17,045 bases of DNA from UBA9926 sp964524295 (GTDB lineage: Bacteria > Pseudomonadota > Gammaproteobacteria > Pseudomonadales > Azotimanducaceae). This document shows positions 7,066 to 14,221 of this stretch, piece by piece (the first letter of the stretch is position 1; the number at the start of each line of letters is the position of its first letter). The notes under the pieces are model-generated. The model had not been told where the DNA came from, did not search any database, and saw only the letters and a list, made by a program, of their open reading frames with translations. The translations under genes and the position numbers were made by a program. The stretch spans positions 1-17,045 of the forward strand of contig CAZGCW010000073.1 of the NCBI GenBank assembly GCA_964524295.1. The letters are read 5' to 3'.

Positions 7066-8451
7066 ATGGAACTGACCACACTCACAGCAATTTCTCCCGT
7101 TGACGGCAGGTATGCACAAAAAACATCTGAACTGCGTTTATATGCAAGCGAGTATGGCCTAATCAAGTATCGAGTACAGGTTGAAGTTCGCTGGTTTGAA
7201 TTTCTTGCCAGGCAACCCCAATTCCCGGAACTCGCGGCAGTTAATGAGCAAAGCTTCCAGACCCTGCAAGCGATAATCGATGATTTCGATGTGCAGGCCG
7301 CGAAACGGGTCAAGCAACTTGAGTCAGCAACCAATCATGACGTCAAGGCAGTAGAATATTATATTCGCGAAGCGTTCACTGAATCTGGCGACCCAGGCCT
7401 GCTTGGGGCTATGGAATTCATTCACTTTGCAGCGACCTCAGAGGACATCAACAATCTGGCCCATGCGCTCATGCTTAAATCTATGCTTGCTGAGATCATT
7501 ACGCCGGCTATTCAAACCTTAACTGACCGACTAACTGAAATGGCGGACACTTTTTCGGATCAGCCCATGCTGGCTCGTACCCATGGCCAAACTGCTTCAC
7601 CCACTACGGTCGGTAAAGAGTTGGTTAATGTCGTCGCCAGACTCAAGCGCCAGTTAGAACAACTGGAGAAAAGCCAATACCTGGGTAAATTCAACGGTGC
7701 CGTAGGTAATTTTAACGCCCATGTCGCCGCTTATCCGGATTTAAACTGGCCTGATATAAGCGAACAATTTGTCTCGTCACTCGGCCTTTCCTGGAATCCC
7801 TATACAACTCAGATTGAACCCCATGACTATATCAGTGAGCTATTTCATTTGCTAAGCAGAATCAACACCATCCTTATTGACTTCGATCGAGATATCTGGT
7901 CTTACATATCGGTGGGCTACTTTAAGCAGCGCACCATTCCGGGAGAAACCGGTTCATCAACAATGCCCCATAAAGTGAATCCAATCGACTTCGAGAATTC
8001 GGAAGGTAATCTGGGCATGGCTAATGCCATTTTCCACCACCTGGCCAATAAACTGCCTATTTCCAGATGGCAACGTGACCTCACTGACTCAACCGTGTTA
8101 CGTAACCTGGGCACTGGACTGGCTTATTCACTGATCGCCTACCAGTCAACACTTAAAGGCCTGAACAAGCTGGAATTAAACGAACAAGTCGTCTCTGCTG
8201 ATCTCGATAATAGCTGGGAAGTGCTGGCAGAGCCTATTCAAACCGTGATGAGGAAACAAGGCATCGCCAATCCTTATGAAACCCTTAAAGAGTTGACTCG
8301 TGGCCAATCACTGGACCAGCAGAGCATGAAAACACTCATTGAGAACCTAGACCTTCCACAGAACCTCAAAGATGACCTGTTAACACTCACGCCTGCTGCC
8401 TATACAGGAATCGCACGCCAGTTAACTAAACATCTGACCGAAAAGGTCTAA
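7066..8451 (+). CDS. purB: Adenylosuccinate lyase PurB
   Basis: PurB catalyses two beta-eliminations in purine synthesis: SAICAR to AICAR plus fumarate, and adenylosuccinate to AMP plus fumarate. The 461-residue protein (E. coli 456) starts LTAISPVDGRYAQKT. It has TNHDVKAVEY with His91, TSEDINN, ARTHGQTASPTT with the catalytic His173, and the fumarase/lyase signature GSSTMPHKVNPIDFEN with the catalytic Ser at 297 on the mobile loop. The ribosome-binding site is weak: TTAGGTAA lies about 10 bases before the ATG. It follows hflD as in E. coli, and a GNAT gene follows after 16 bp. Confidence 0.98.
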   Translation: MELTTLTAISPVDGRYAQKTSELRLYASEYGLIKYRVQVEVRWFEFLARQPQFPELAAVNEQSFQTLQAIIDDFDVQAAKRVKQLESATNHDVKAVEYYIREAFTESGDPGLLGAMEFIHFAATSEDINNLAHALMLKSMLAEIITPAIQTLTDRLTEMADTFSDQPMLARTHGQTASPTTVGKELVNVVARLKRQLEQLEKSQYLGKFNGAVGNFNAHVAAYPDLNWPDISEQFVSSLGLSWNPYTTQIEPHDYISELFHLLSRINTILIDFDRDIWSYISVGYFKQRTIPGETGSSTMPHKVNPIDFENSEGNLGMANAIFHHLANKLPISRWQRDLTDSTVLRNLGTGLAYSLIAYQSTLKGLNKLELNEQVVSADLDNSWEVLAEPIQTVMRKQGIANPYETLKELTRGQSLDQQSMKTLIENLDLPQNLKDDLLTLTPAAYTGIARQLTKHLTEKV

Positions 8452-8467
8452 TCAGCTGTGACTCTCT

Positions 8468-8923
8468 ATGGGAAACTCTGAATTCACACCGATTCATATC
8501 GCAAGAGCCGAATGGGCCCGGGATCAAGACGCGCTAAAACACCTTCGCCGGCAGGTATTCGTTGAAGAACAAAATGTGCCAGAAGATCTCGAGTGGGATG
8601 GTCTCGATGACACCTGCTGGCACTTCATCGCCACTGATCAATCTGGAAAGGTACTCGGCACATCTAGACTCATGCCCAGCGGGCAGATCGGCAGAATGGC
8701 TGTACTAACGAGCCATCGCCGCCTTGGAATCGGCGCACGACTACTGGCTGCTGCTGTTACCCAGGCGCATGAGCTTCATTTCGACCAGGTCTTTCTGCAT
8801 GCCCAGACCCACGCAATTAAATTCTATCAGCAAGCTGGCTTTAAGACCGAGGGTGAAAAGTTCGATGAGGCTGGAATAACCCATATTCTGATGCAAAAAG
8901 CACTGAAAAATTTTAATCCGTAA
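8468..8923 (+). CDS. GNAT family N-acetyltransferase (ElaA/YjcF-like)
   Basis: This is a GCN5-related acetyltransferase of unknown substrate. The 151-residue protein has the N-terminal block LRRQVFVEEQNVPEDLEWDG, which is typical of the YjcF/ElaA-like branch. Motif A is GRMAVLTSHRRLGIGARLL, with the acetyl-CoA pyrophosphate loop RRLGIGA at residues 84-90. The C-terminal LHAQTHAIKFYQQAGFKTEG contains the conserved Tyr that often acts as the general acid. It begins 16 bp after purB and is probably co-transcribed; a GNAT gene close to purB is also known in pseudomonads. Its end meets the convergent rraA gene after only 15 bp, with no hairpin terminator visible. Confidence 0.9.
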   Translation: MGNSEFTPIHIARAEWARDQDALKHLRRQVFVEEQNVPEDLEWDGLDDTCWHFIATDQSGKVLGTSRLMPSGQIGRMAVLTSHRRLGIGARLLAAAVTQAHELHFDQVFLHAQTHAIKFYQQAGFKTEGEKFDEAGITHILMQKALKNFNP

Positions 8924-8938
8924 CCGAATCAATTAACT

Positions 8939-9427
8939 CTAACTTATTGAATATAATAACATTGTAGAAACCAGAAGGCCATTATTGTCAGCATACAGAT
9001 GCTCTCCGGGAACGAAACTGATACCAGCAAAACTAACCACTTCGTTTAGAATGCCAACGCCCCGTTTTATACTCTTCATCGGGTGAGCGGACAATGCCTG
9101 AACACCCAGAGACATCTGCTTAATCTGGTCTACATCGCGAATACAGCCATAGACAACGACACCATGCCAGCCATGATCGACTGCTTTCTGTGCCAGGTTG
9201 TCACCTAACATACCGCACCGGAGAGATCCGCCGGCATCGACAACCAGTACCCGACCTTGACCATCCGCTTGCAGCCGTTCCGCTACTAACGAATTATCCT
9301 CAAAACACTTGATCGTTGAAATCTCTCCATGGAACGCATCGCAGCCACCGTAATTACGGAACATAGGCTCAGCAACTCGGACCTTTTCAGGATAGGCATC
9401 ACATAAATCGGGTAGGGGTACGCTCAT
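8939..9427 (-). CDS. rraA: RraA family protein (RNase E activity regulator / aldolase fold)
   Basis: RraA binds RNase E and DEAD-box helicases and dampens mRNA turnover in E. coli; wider members of this fold are divalent-metal HMG/oxaloacetate aldolases or decarboxylases. The 162-residue product (E. coli 161) reads PDLCDAYPEKVRVAEPMF, GRVLVVDAGGSLR, VVYGCIRDVDQI and GEHLYADNNG. The Arg97-Asp98 pair matches the catalytic R-D of the aldolase branch, where E. coli RraA has Arg-Gln, so lyase activity is possible. The frame is open back to 9529, but the ATG at 9427 was chosen: AAGGA lies 6 bases before it and homology begins there. It follows thrH by 76 bp. Confidence 0.9.
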   Translation of the reverse strand: MSVPLPDLCDAYPEKVRVAEPMFRNYGGCDAFHGEISTIKCFEDNSLVAERLQADGQGRVLVVDAGGSLRCGMLGDNLAQKAVDHGWHGVVVYGCIRDVDQIKQMSLGVQALSAHPMKSIKRGVGILNEVVSFAGISFVPGEHLYADNNGLLVSTMLLYSIS

Positions 9428-9503
9428 GTTATTCCTTAATCGTGACATATTAACAGATGATCCCAGGGCAGCATCGCGGCTGAATGCCCAGCCAAAGTGA
9501 GGT

Positions 9504-10115
9504 TTATCCAGCCAAGGCAGCTTGATCAATATAATGTCTCAACACAGTATAATCTTCTGTATGCTGGAACTGAGGGAATTCCCGTCTGACATTTCCCGGC
9601 GCTCTAAACAGGAAACCGGCATTTGCCGCAGTCAGCATACTGGTATCATTATACGAGTCTCCCGCCGCAAACACCTTAAAACTGAGCTGTTTGAACGCCT
9701 CTACAGAACGACGTTTAGGGTCCTGCTGTCTCAGCTGATAACCGGTTATTCGATCATCCTGCGGAGAAACGATTAATTTATGACAAAACAAGGTCGGCTG
9801 CCCTAACTTGGCCATGAGCGGGCTGGCAAACTGGTAAAAGGTGTCCGATAGAATAATCACCTGATAGGCTTGACGGAGTTCATCCAGAAACGATTTCGCT
9901 CCCTGCATAGGCTCCAGCCTGGCTATCACGGCTTGAATATCAGCCAGACGCAGATCATTTCCAGCCAAATGTTCGAGGCGCTTCTGCATGAGTTCATCAT
10001 AATCCGGGAACTCGCGTGTCGTCGCTTTTAACGCCTGAATTCCTGTCTCTTCTGCAAATGCGATCCATATCTCGGGGACCAAGACCCCTTCCAGATCCAA
10101 ACACACAATATCCAT
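9504..10115 (-). CDS. thrH: Bifunctional phosphoserine phosphatase / homoserine phosphotransferase ThrH
   Basis: ThrH of Pseudomonas aeruginosa is a HAD-superfamily enzyme that removes phosphate from phosphoserine and can pass it to homoserine, linking serine and threonine synthesis. The 203-residue protein starts MDIVCLDLEGVLVPEIWIAF with nucleophile Asp7 in DLEG (Glu at the usual second Asp, as in known ThrH), then VIILSDTFYQFASPLM (motif II), YQLRQQDPKRRSV with the motif III Lys, and AAGDSYNDTSML (motif IV). The ATG at 10115 is preceded by GGAG about 9 bases upstream and matches the ThrH N-terminus; an upstream ATG at 10133 lacks one. It is close to cysB, as in pseudomonads, but cysH is missing between them. 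Confidence 0.96.
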   Translation of the reverse strand: MDIVCLDLEGVLVPEIWIAFAEETGIQALKATTREFPDYDELMQKRLEHLAGNDLRLADIQAVIARLEPMQGAKSFLDELRQAYQVIILSDTFYQFASPLMAKLGQPTLFCHKLIVSPQDDRITGYQLRQQDPKRRSVEAFKQLSFKVFAAGDSYNDTSMLTAANAGFLFRAPGNVRREFPQFQHTEDYTVLRHYIDQAALAG

Positions 10116-10458
10116 GGTAACCGCTCCGGGCATAAAATTATCGTCGCGAATTGTTTCATGTAGACGGTGTTACAGCAATCAATTCCTGAAATACGACTCA
10201 TTTAAAGTCATAAATTTCCCATACCATCCGGAGCCAGACAAATGCAGGTTCCCCAAGCCAAACCCAGCACCGACAAGGTGGCATAAGTAACCGGGTCATC
10301 ATCAGGATAAAGGTGAATCCTGCGCCAACTAACGGATTAGGGGCATCCAGGCGGGACAGGATAATGTAAGTAATGCGTGCCCGTGATCTGCACGGAAACA
10401 GGCATAGGCCGGTAGAACCAGACAAACCGAACGGCTGCTCTTTTAAGCGTGCCCCCCG
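10116..10458. other. 343-bp gap between cysB and thrH; possible decayed gene
   Basis: No intact gene is seen. On the minus strand, one frame (about 10425-10300) reads ARITYIILSRLDAPNPLVG followed by AGFTFILMM. A second frame (about 10300-10208, ending in TGA) reads PVTYATLSVLGLAWGTCIC. Both stretches are hydrophobic and protein-like, and they are offset by a frame change. This could be a frameshifted small membrane protein, but it could also be chance. In Pseudomonas aeruginosa the matching interval holds a hypothetical gene and cysH; no PAPS reductase motif is found here. No terminator hairpin with a T-run was found after cysB, and no good promoter was recognised for thrH. Confidence 0.3.
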
Positions 10459-11433
10459 CTACTTAACAGGGAGGGTCACATCCGAGAAAAGCGCGTCTAC
10501 TTCACCCTGATTAACGGAGTCAAAGGCGTCTTCAACGCGTTGACGAGTCAAGTGGGGAGCGAATAACTCAAAGAATTTATACATATAACCCCGCAGGAAG
10601 GTGCCTCGATGGCAGCCTATCATGGTCGTACTGTAATCAAACAGATGACTGGCATCCAGCGCGACCAAATCACTGTCAGCATCTTTGTTATAGGCCATTT
10701 TAGCAATAATTCCGATTCCCAATCCTGAACGTACATAGGTCTTGATGACATCAGCATCCGTTGCAGTAAACACCACTTTCGGTTCCAGGCCGGCTCTACT
10801 AAATGCCTCATCTAATTTTGATCTACCTGTAAAGCCAAACACATAAGTCACCAGCCTGTAGGTAGCAACCTGCTCAAGGGTTAAATCATCAGCCCGTGTC
10901 AATGGGTGATTTCTGGGGACTACGATACATCGATTCCAGTTGTAACACGGTAGCATGACTAAATCAGTGAAATGTTCCAGGGCCTCCGTTGCAATGGCGA
11001 AGTCGACCTCTCCCTCAGTAGCCAGTTCGGCGATCTGTATCGGGGTCCCCTGATGCATGTTCAGAGCTACATCAGGGTAGCTCTGAATGAATGAACTAAT
11101 GACGGCTGGTAGCGCATAACGAGCCTGGGTATGAGTGGTGGCCAGGTTTAAAGTGCCCTTTTGCTCATCCTTGAACTCCTGGGCCACCTTTTTAATACTC
11201 CCCACCTCGCGAAGTATTTGACCGGCCTTAGCGATAACCTGTTCACCTGCAGGCGTAATATGGGTTAAATGCTTGCCGCTTCTGGAAAATATTTCCAGTC
11301 CTAACTCGTCTTCCAGTAACCTTATCTGCTTGCTGATACCGGGTTGCGAGGTAAATAGACTCTGGGCGGTTGCTGACACGTTCAAGTCGTGCCGGGAGAC
11401 TTCCCAGATATAACGAAGTTGTTGAAGTTTCAT
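10459..11433 (-). CDS. cysB: LysR-type transcriptional regulator CysB
   Basis: CysB is the LysR-type activator of sulfate assimilation and cysteine genes, with acetylserine as inducer and sulfide as anti-inducer; it usually represses its own gene. The 324-residue product equals the E. coli length and starts MKLQQLRYIWEVSRHDLNVS. It has the winged helix-turn-helix NVSATAQSLFTSQPGISKQI (residues 18-37), FSRSGKHL, the effector-domain signature ATTHTQARYALP, EALEHFTDLVMLPCYNWNR, VTYVFGFTGRS and FTATDADVIKTYVRSGLG. The ATG at 11433 lacks a strong Shine-Dalgarno site. A perfect TATAAT lies 24 bp upstream, and an interrupted palindrome lies further out. Identity is certain. Confidence 0.98.
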   Translation of the reverse strand: MKLQQLRYIWEVSRHDLNVSATAQSLFTSQPGISKQIRLLEDELGLEIFSRSGKHLTHITPAGEQVIAKAGQILREVGSIKKVAQEFKDEQKGTLNLATTHTQARYALPAVISSFIQSYPDVALNMHQGTPIQIAELATEGEVDFAIATEALEHFTDLVMLPCYNWNRCIVVPRNHPLTRADDLTLEQVATYRLVTYVFGFTGRSKLDEAFSRAGLEPKVVFTATDADVIKTYVRSGLGIGIIAKMAYNKDADSDLVALDASHLFDYSTTMIGCHRGTFLRGYMYKFFELFAPHLTRQRVEDAFDSVNQGEVDALFSDVTLPVK

Positions 11434-11456
11434 GTTGGACCCGGATTGAAATCAGC

Positions 11457-11462
11457 ATTATA
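11457..11462 (-). promoter_or_regulatory. -10 box of the probable cysB promoter
   Basis: A consensus TATAAT on the minus strand lies 23 bp before the cysB ATG. The hexamer 17 bp further up is AAGCTT, a poor -35, so the promoter may need an activator or have low basal strength. This is recognised by pattern only. Confidence 0.5.
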
Positions 11463-11486
11463 AACAAAACTTTCTAGAAAAGCTTG

Positions 11487-11503
11487 ATCTATTCTAAATA
11501 GAT
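11487..11503. promoter_or_regulatory. Perfect interrupted palindrome upstream of cysB, possible operator
   Basis: ATCTATT-CTA-AATAGAT is a perfect 7-bp inverted repeat with a 3-bp spacer, ending just upstream of the -35 position of the cysB promoter. It is a plausible site for a dimeric regulator, possibly CysB itself, since LysR proteins often bind interrupted dyads near their own promoter. CysB sites are degenerate, so the link is an inference. Confidence 0.35.
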
Positions 11504-11720
11504 ATATCGAAACCACCCTGAAGATGAACCCAAATGGGAACGACTGAACCAGTTTGATCGGGCTAAACACCGTCTCCATGGTCACACACTGATCTCGACA
11601 GGTTACCTGCTGAGTTCATGTTGAATCGAGAGTGCAACGAAACCACACCGCTATTTAAAAGTCTGTTTTGACGTCACTATTGCCAGCGAAATTCCCGGGC
11701 AGACAATCATCCGAAGAAAA

Positions 11721-12638
11721 TCAATCGTTCTTTTGTTTCGAGGCCCTACGAGGATTCTTAATGCCATGAGGCACATGACCCGATACCACAACATGACTGG
11801 CTAACTGACAATGTTCTGCCTGATCATCGAAGAAAATATCCGCACCATAAGCGCGTAAAAATTCAGTTTTGTTTCTCCCACCGAGAAACAATGATTCATC
11901 TAAACGAATCTGCCAGCTCCGCAGCGTCTTAATGACCCGCTCATGCGCTGGCGCTGACCGAGCGGTCACTAATGCCGTTCTTATAGGGCACTCATCCTTG
12001 GGGAAGCGTGTCTGCAACTCATGAAGCGCGCTCAAAAACCCTTTAAAGGGTCCTCCGGCAAGCGGGTGATCCGCTTCTCGGCGTTCATTCTCTGAAAAAG
12101 CCGTTAACCCTTCGGTTTGGTAAATACGCTCTGCTTCATCAGAGAACACCACGGCATCTGCATCAAAAGCAAAATTGAGATGCGGCGAGTCAACTCGATC
12201 ACCGCTACCAGGCAGAATTGATGCGGCGGCCATGCCATTGTCCAACGCATCAGCCACATCAATCGGGTCCGTTGATAAAAAAAGATGGCAGCCAAAAGGG
12301 GCCATGTAACGGTAAGGGGGTGATCCTCCCGTAAATGCGGCTCTGGTGATGTTCAATTGATGATGGTCTATAGAATTAAACACTCTCAGGCCGGTATCGG
12401 CACTATTCCGCGAAAGCAGGATCACTTCTACCTCCACTAGACCGCTGTTATTCAGCTCAAGCAGTTTCTGCACCAAAGGAAAAGCATCACCAGGTTGAAG
12501 GGGTTCCTTTTCATGGGCCACTTGATACTGGGCGTATGCTTTAAGGCCATTTTCCCGAAACATTTCATCACTCTCCTGCAGATTAAACAGGGCGCGACTC
12601 GATATCGCCAATGTTAACCTACTAGGATTTGATATCAC
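11721..12638 (-). CDS. Cytosolic 5'-nucleotidase, cN-I (NT5C1) family
   Basis: The product resembles the animal AMP-preferring cytosolic 5'-nucleotidase cN-I along its whole length and belongs to the 5'-nucleotidase family also found in bacteria. It should hydrolyse nucleoside 5'-monophosphates. The 305-residue protein begins RLTLAISSRALFNLQESDEMF and continues with VILLSRNSADTGLRVFNSI and AFTGGSPPYRYM. The HAD-like active site is FAFDADAVVFSDE (Asp159, Asp161), with CPIRTALVTARSA (motif II), GGRNKTEFL (Lys257) and IFFDDQ (Asp271-Asp272). The start is a GTG at 12638 with AAGGA about 10 bases upstream; homology starts within a few residues. It is divergent from the VWA gene across 63 bp, and 287 bp separate its stop from the cysB start. 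Confidence 0.9.
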   Translation of the reverse strand: MISNPSRLTLAISSRALFNLQESDEMFRENGLKAYAQYQVAHEKEPLQPGDAFPLVQKLLELNNSGLVEVEVILLSRNSADTGLRVFNSIDHHQLNITRAAFTGGSPPYRYMAPFGCHLFLSTDPIDVADALDNGMAAASILPGSGDRVDSPHLNFAFDADAVVFSDEAERIYQTEGLTAFSENERREADHPLAGGPFKGFLSALHELQTRFPKDECPIRTALVTARSAPAHERVIKTLRSWQIRLDESLFLGGRNKTEFLRAYGADIFFDDQAEHCQLASHVVVSGHVPHGIKNPRRASKQKND

Positions 12639-12701
12639 GGTAGGGTTTTCCTTAGAATTTGAATTTGCAGGCTCGATAAAAGACTATATCCTTAATGCAC
12701 T

Positions 12702-13406
12702 ATGAACAACAAACATCCAGCCACCAATAAAAAACCGGTTAGCGCTGCGGTCAAGGCCTTCCTGAACGATGCCGATCAATACCTGCCTGAGAAAAGGGAC
12801 CAAAATCCGGCTCGACTTATTTTTGCACTAGACGCCACAGCGAGCAGAGAACAGGCATGGGACCATGCCTGCGAGATCCAGACAGATATGTTTTCCGCGG
12901 TTCATGAAATTGGCAGCCTTGCTGTACAAGTGTGCTATTACCGTGGATTCAGGCAATTTCATCACAGTCAATGGAGTACTAAGGCGAAACCACTCCAGGA
13001 TTTTATGGCTGACGTTCACTGTCAAGGCGGTCATACCCAAATAGAAAAGGTGTTAAAACATGCCTTAGCCAGCCAAAAAACACACCCGCTGAAAGCGGTT
13101 GTCTTTGTTGGAGATGCAGTTGAGGAAAATCCGGATACCCTGTGTCATCTTGCAGGCCAAATGGGTTTATTAAACCTACCTCTATTTATATTCCAGGAAG
13201 GACAGGACTACCAGGTTCGCCACGTTTTCCAACAGCTAGCCAGCCTGAGCGGCGGCATTTATGCCCCATTTAATCTTAACAGCCGCGAACAACTAAAAAA
13301 CCTTCTATCCGCCGTTGCTGTATTTGCCACTGGCGGTAAATCCGCAGCGCAAGCCTTGAGCAAGACCCGTCCAGACCTCCTTCCCTTCCTCAAGCAACTG
13401 CGCTGA
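12702..13406 (+). CDS. VWA (von Willebrand factor A) domain protein
   Basis: The single domain is a cytoplasmic von Willebrand A fold; no signal peptide or membrane segment is seen. The 234-residue protein has beta-strand RLIFALDATASREQAWD with a MIDAS variant D44-A-T46-A-S48 (usual form D-x-S-x-S). GGHTQIEKVL supplies the MIDAS Thr112, and VVFVGDAVEE supplies Asp138, so metal binding looks intact. YYRGFRQFHHSQW and LPLFIFQEGQDY are further blocks that I recall from a widespread bacterial VWA group. The function of this group is unknown to me; VWA domains usually mediate protein-protein contacts. The next gene, a membrane J-protein, begins 2 bp after the stop, so the two are probably translated together. 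No obvious ribosome-binding site precedes the ATG. Confidence 0.85.
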   Translation: MNNKHPATNKKPVSAAVKAFLNDADQYLPEKRDQNPARLIFALDATASREQAWDHACEIQTDMFSAVHEIGSLAVQVCYYRGFRQFHHSQWSTKAKPLQDFMADVHCQGGHTQIEKVLKHALASQKTHPLKAVVFVGDAVEENPDTLCHLAGQMGLLNLPLFIFQEGQDYQVRHVFQQLASLSGGIYAPFNLNSREQLKNLLSAVAVFATGGKSAAQALSKTRPDLLPFLKQLR

Positions 13407-13408
13407 TT

Positions 13409-14161
13409 ATGATTGCTCGGATCATCATTTTCCTGGCCGTTGGCATGGCTGTTTTTTTTATCATGAAATCAATGCTGGCCAAAAAGAAACTAACGGTTAA
13501 CCAATTCAGCCTGCTCTATGGCGCAGTGATTGCCTTAATTCTAATTGCTTTCCTGGCGGTAACAGGAAGACTTCACCCGATTGCGGCTGCCGTTGGTGTG
13601 TTCCTGGCTGCAGCAACCCGACTACTACCCCTACTCTTTCGCAGTGCTCAGGCCTTAAGGGTGCTCGGCATGCTCGGTTTATTCCAGAAATTTAGAGGCT
13701 CATCCGCACAAGGGGCCTCCCCTAACCAACAAAAAACCGAGGCAAGCAGCGCCTTTTTTAACATGGTTCTAAACCATGAGACCGGCACCATGGATGGCAC
13801 CGTACTGATCGGGGCTTTCTCTGGCAAACAACTCTCGACACTACCATTGAACTCACTGCTTTCAATACGCAATGAAGTAGACACGGACGCTGAGTCAAAA
13901 ATGTTGCTTGAAGCCTTTCTTGACAGACACCACCCTGGTTGGCGTGAGACTAATGAAGAGCAAGAAACCGCCAGCTCGTCGGGCCCGCTAACTCGGGAAG
14001 AAGCGCTTTCTATACTAGCGCTGTCTGGTCAGCCAACCAAGCAGGAGATAACGCAAGCTCACCGCGCGCTGATGCAGAAAATGCACCCGGACCGGGGCGG
14101 TTCTACTTACCTGGCTGCCCGCATCAATGCCGCGAAAGACCTGTTGATTGCCGGGCTGTGA
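13409..14161 (+). CDS. Membrane-anchored protein with C-terminal DnaJ (J) domain
   Basis: This is probably an inner-membrane J-protein that recruits a DnaK-type Hsp70 on the cytoplasmic side. The 250-residue protein starts with a hydrophobic helix (residues about 3-20). Two more follow (about 35-52 and 57-77), then a linker. A soluble middle part (about 115-175) contains NMVLNHETGTMDGTVLIG. The C-terminal J-domain (about 195-250) has QAHRALMQKMHPDRGGSTYLAARINAAKDLL and the essential His-Pro-Asp at 226-228. The short J-domain at the very C-terminus recalls Pam18/TIM14-like proteins rather than DnaJ or DjlA. It lies 2 bp after the VWA gene and 60 bp before the acyl-CoA-dehydrogenase-like gene. 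Confidence 0.88.
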   Translation: MIARIIIFLAVGMAVFFIMKSMLAKKKLTVNQFSLLYGAVIALILIAFLAVTGRLHPIAAAVGVFLAAATRLLPLLFRSAQALRVLGMLGLFQKFRGSSAQGASPNQQKTEASSAFFNMVLNHETGTMDGTVLIGAFSGKQLSTLPLNSLLSIRNEVDTDAESKMLLEAFLDRHHPGWRETNEEQETASSSGPLTREEALSILALSGQPTKQEITQAHRALMQKMHPDRGGSTYLAARINAAKDLLIAGL

Positions 14162-14221
14162 TGTCCTCCTCCGCATTGATGTGGCCTTCCTTGTGAAAGC
14201 CGTCTGGGATCGCAGTCGACC

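Noticed and set aside
8924..8938. A bidirectional terminator between the GNAT gene and rraA
   Set aside because: Only 15 bp lie between the stops, and no inverted repeat is visible there.
9428..9529. An N-terminal extension of rraA back to 9529, overlapping thrH
   Set aside because: Homology to RraA starts at the ATG at 9427, which has a good ribosome-binding site; the extension has no similarity that I recognise.
10198..10425. A 75-codon minus-strand open frame as an intact gene
   Set aside because: It has no ribosome-binding site and no recognisable family, and its better protein-like part continues in another frame; treated as possible decay instead.
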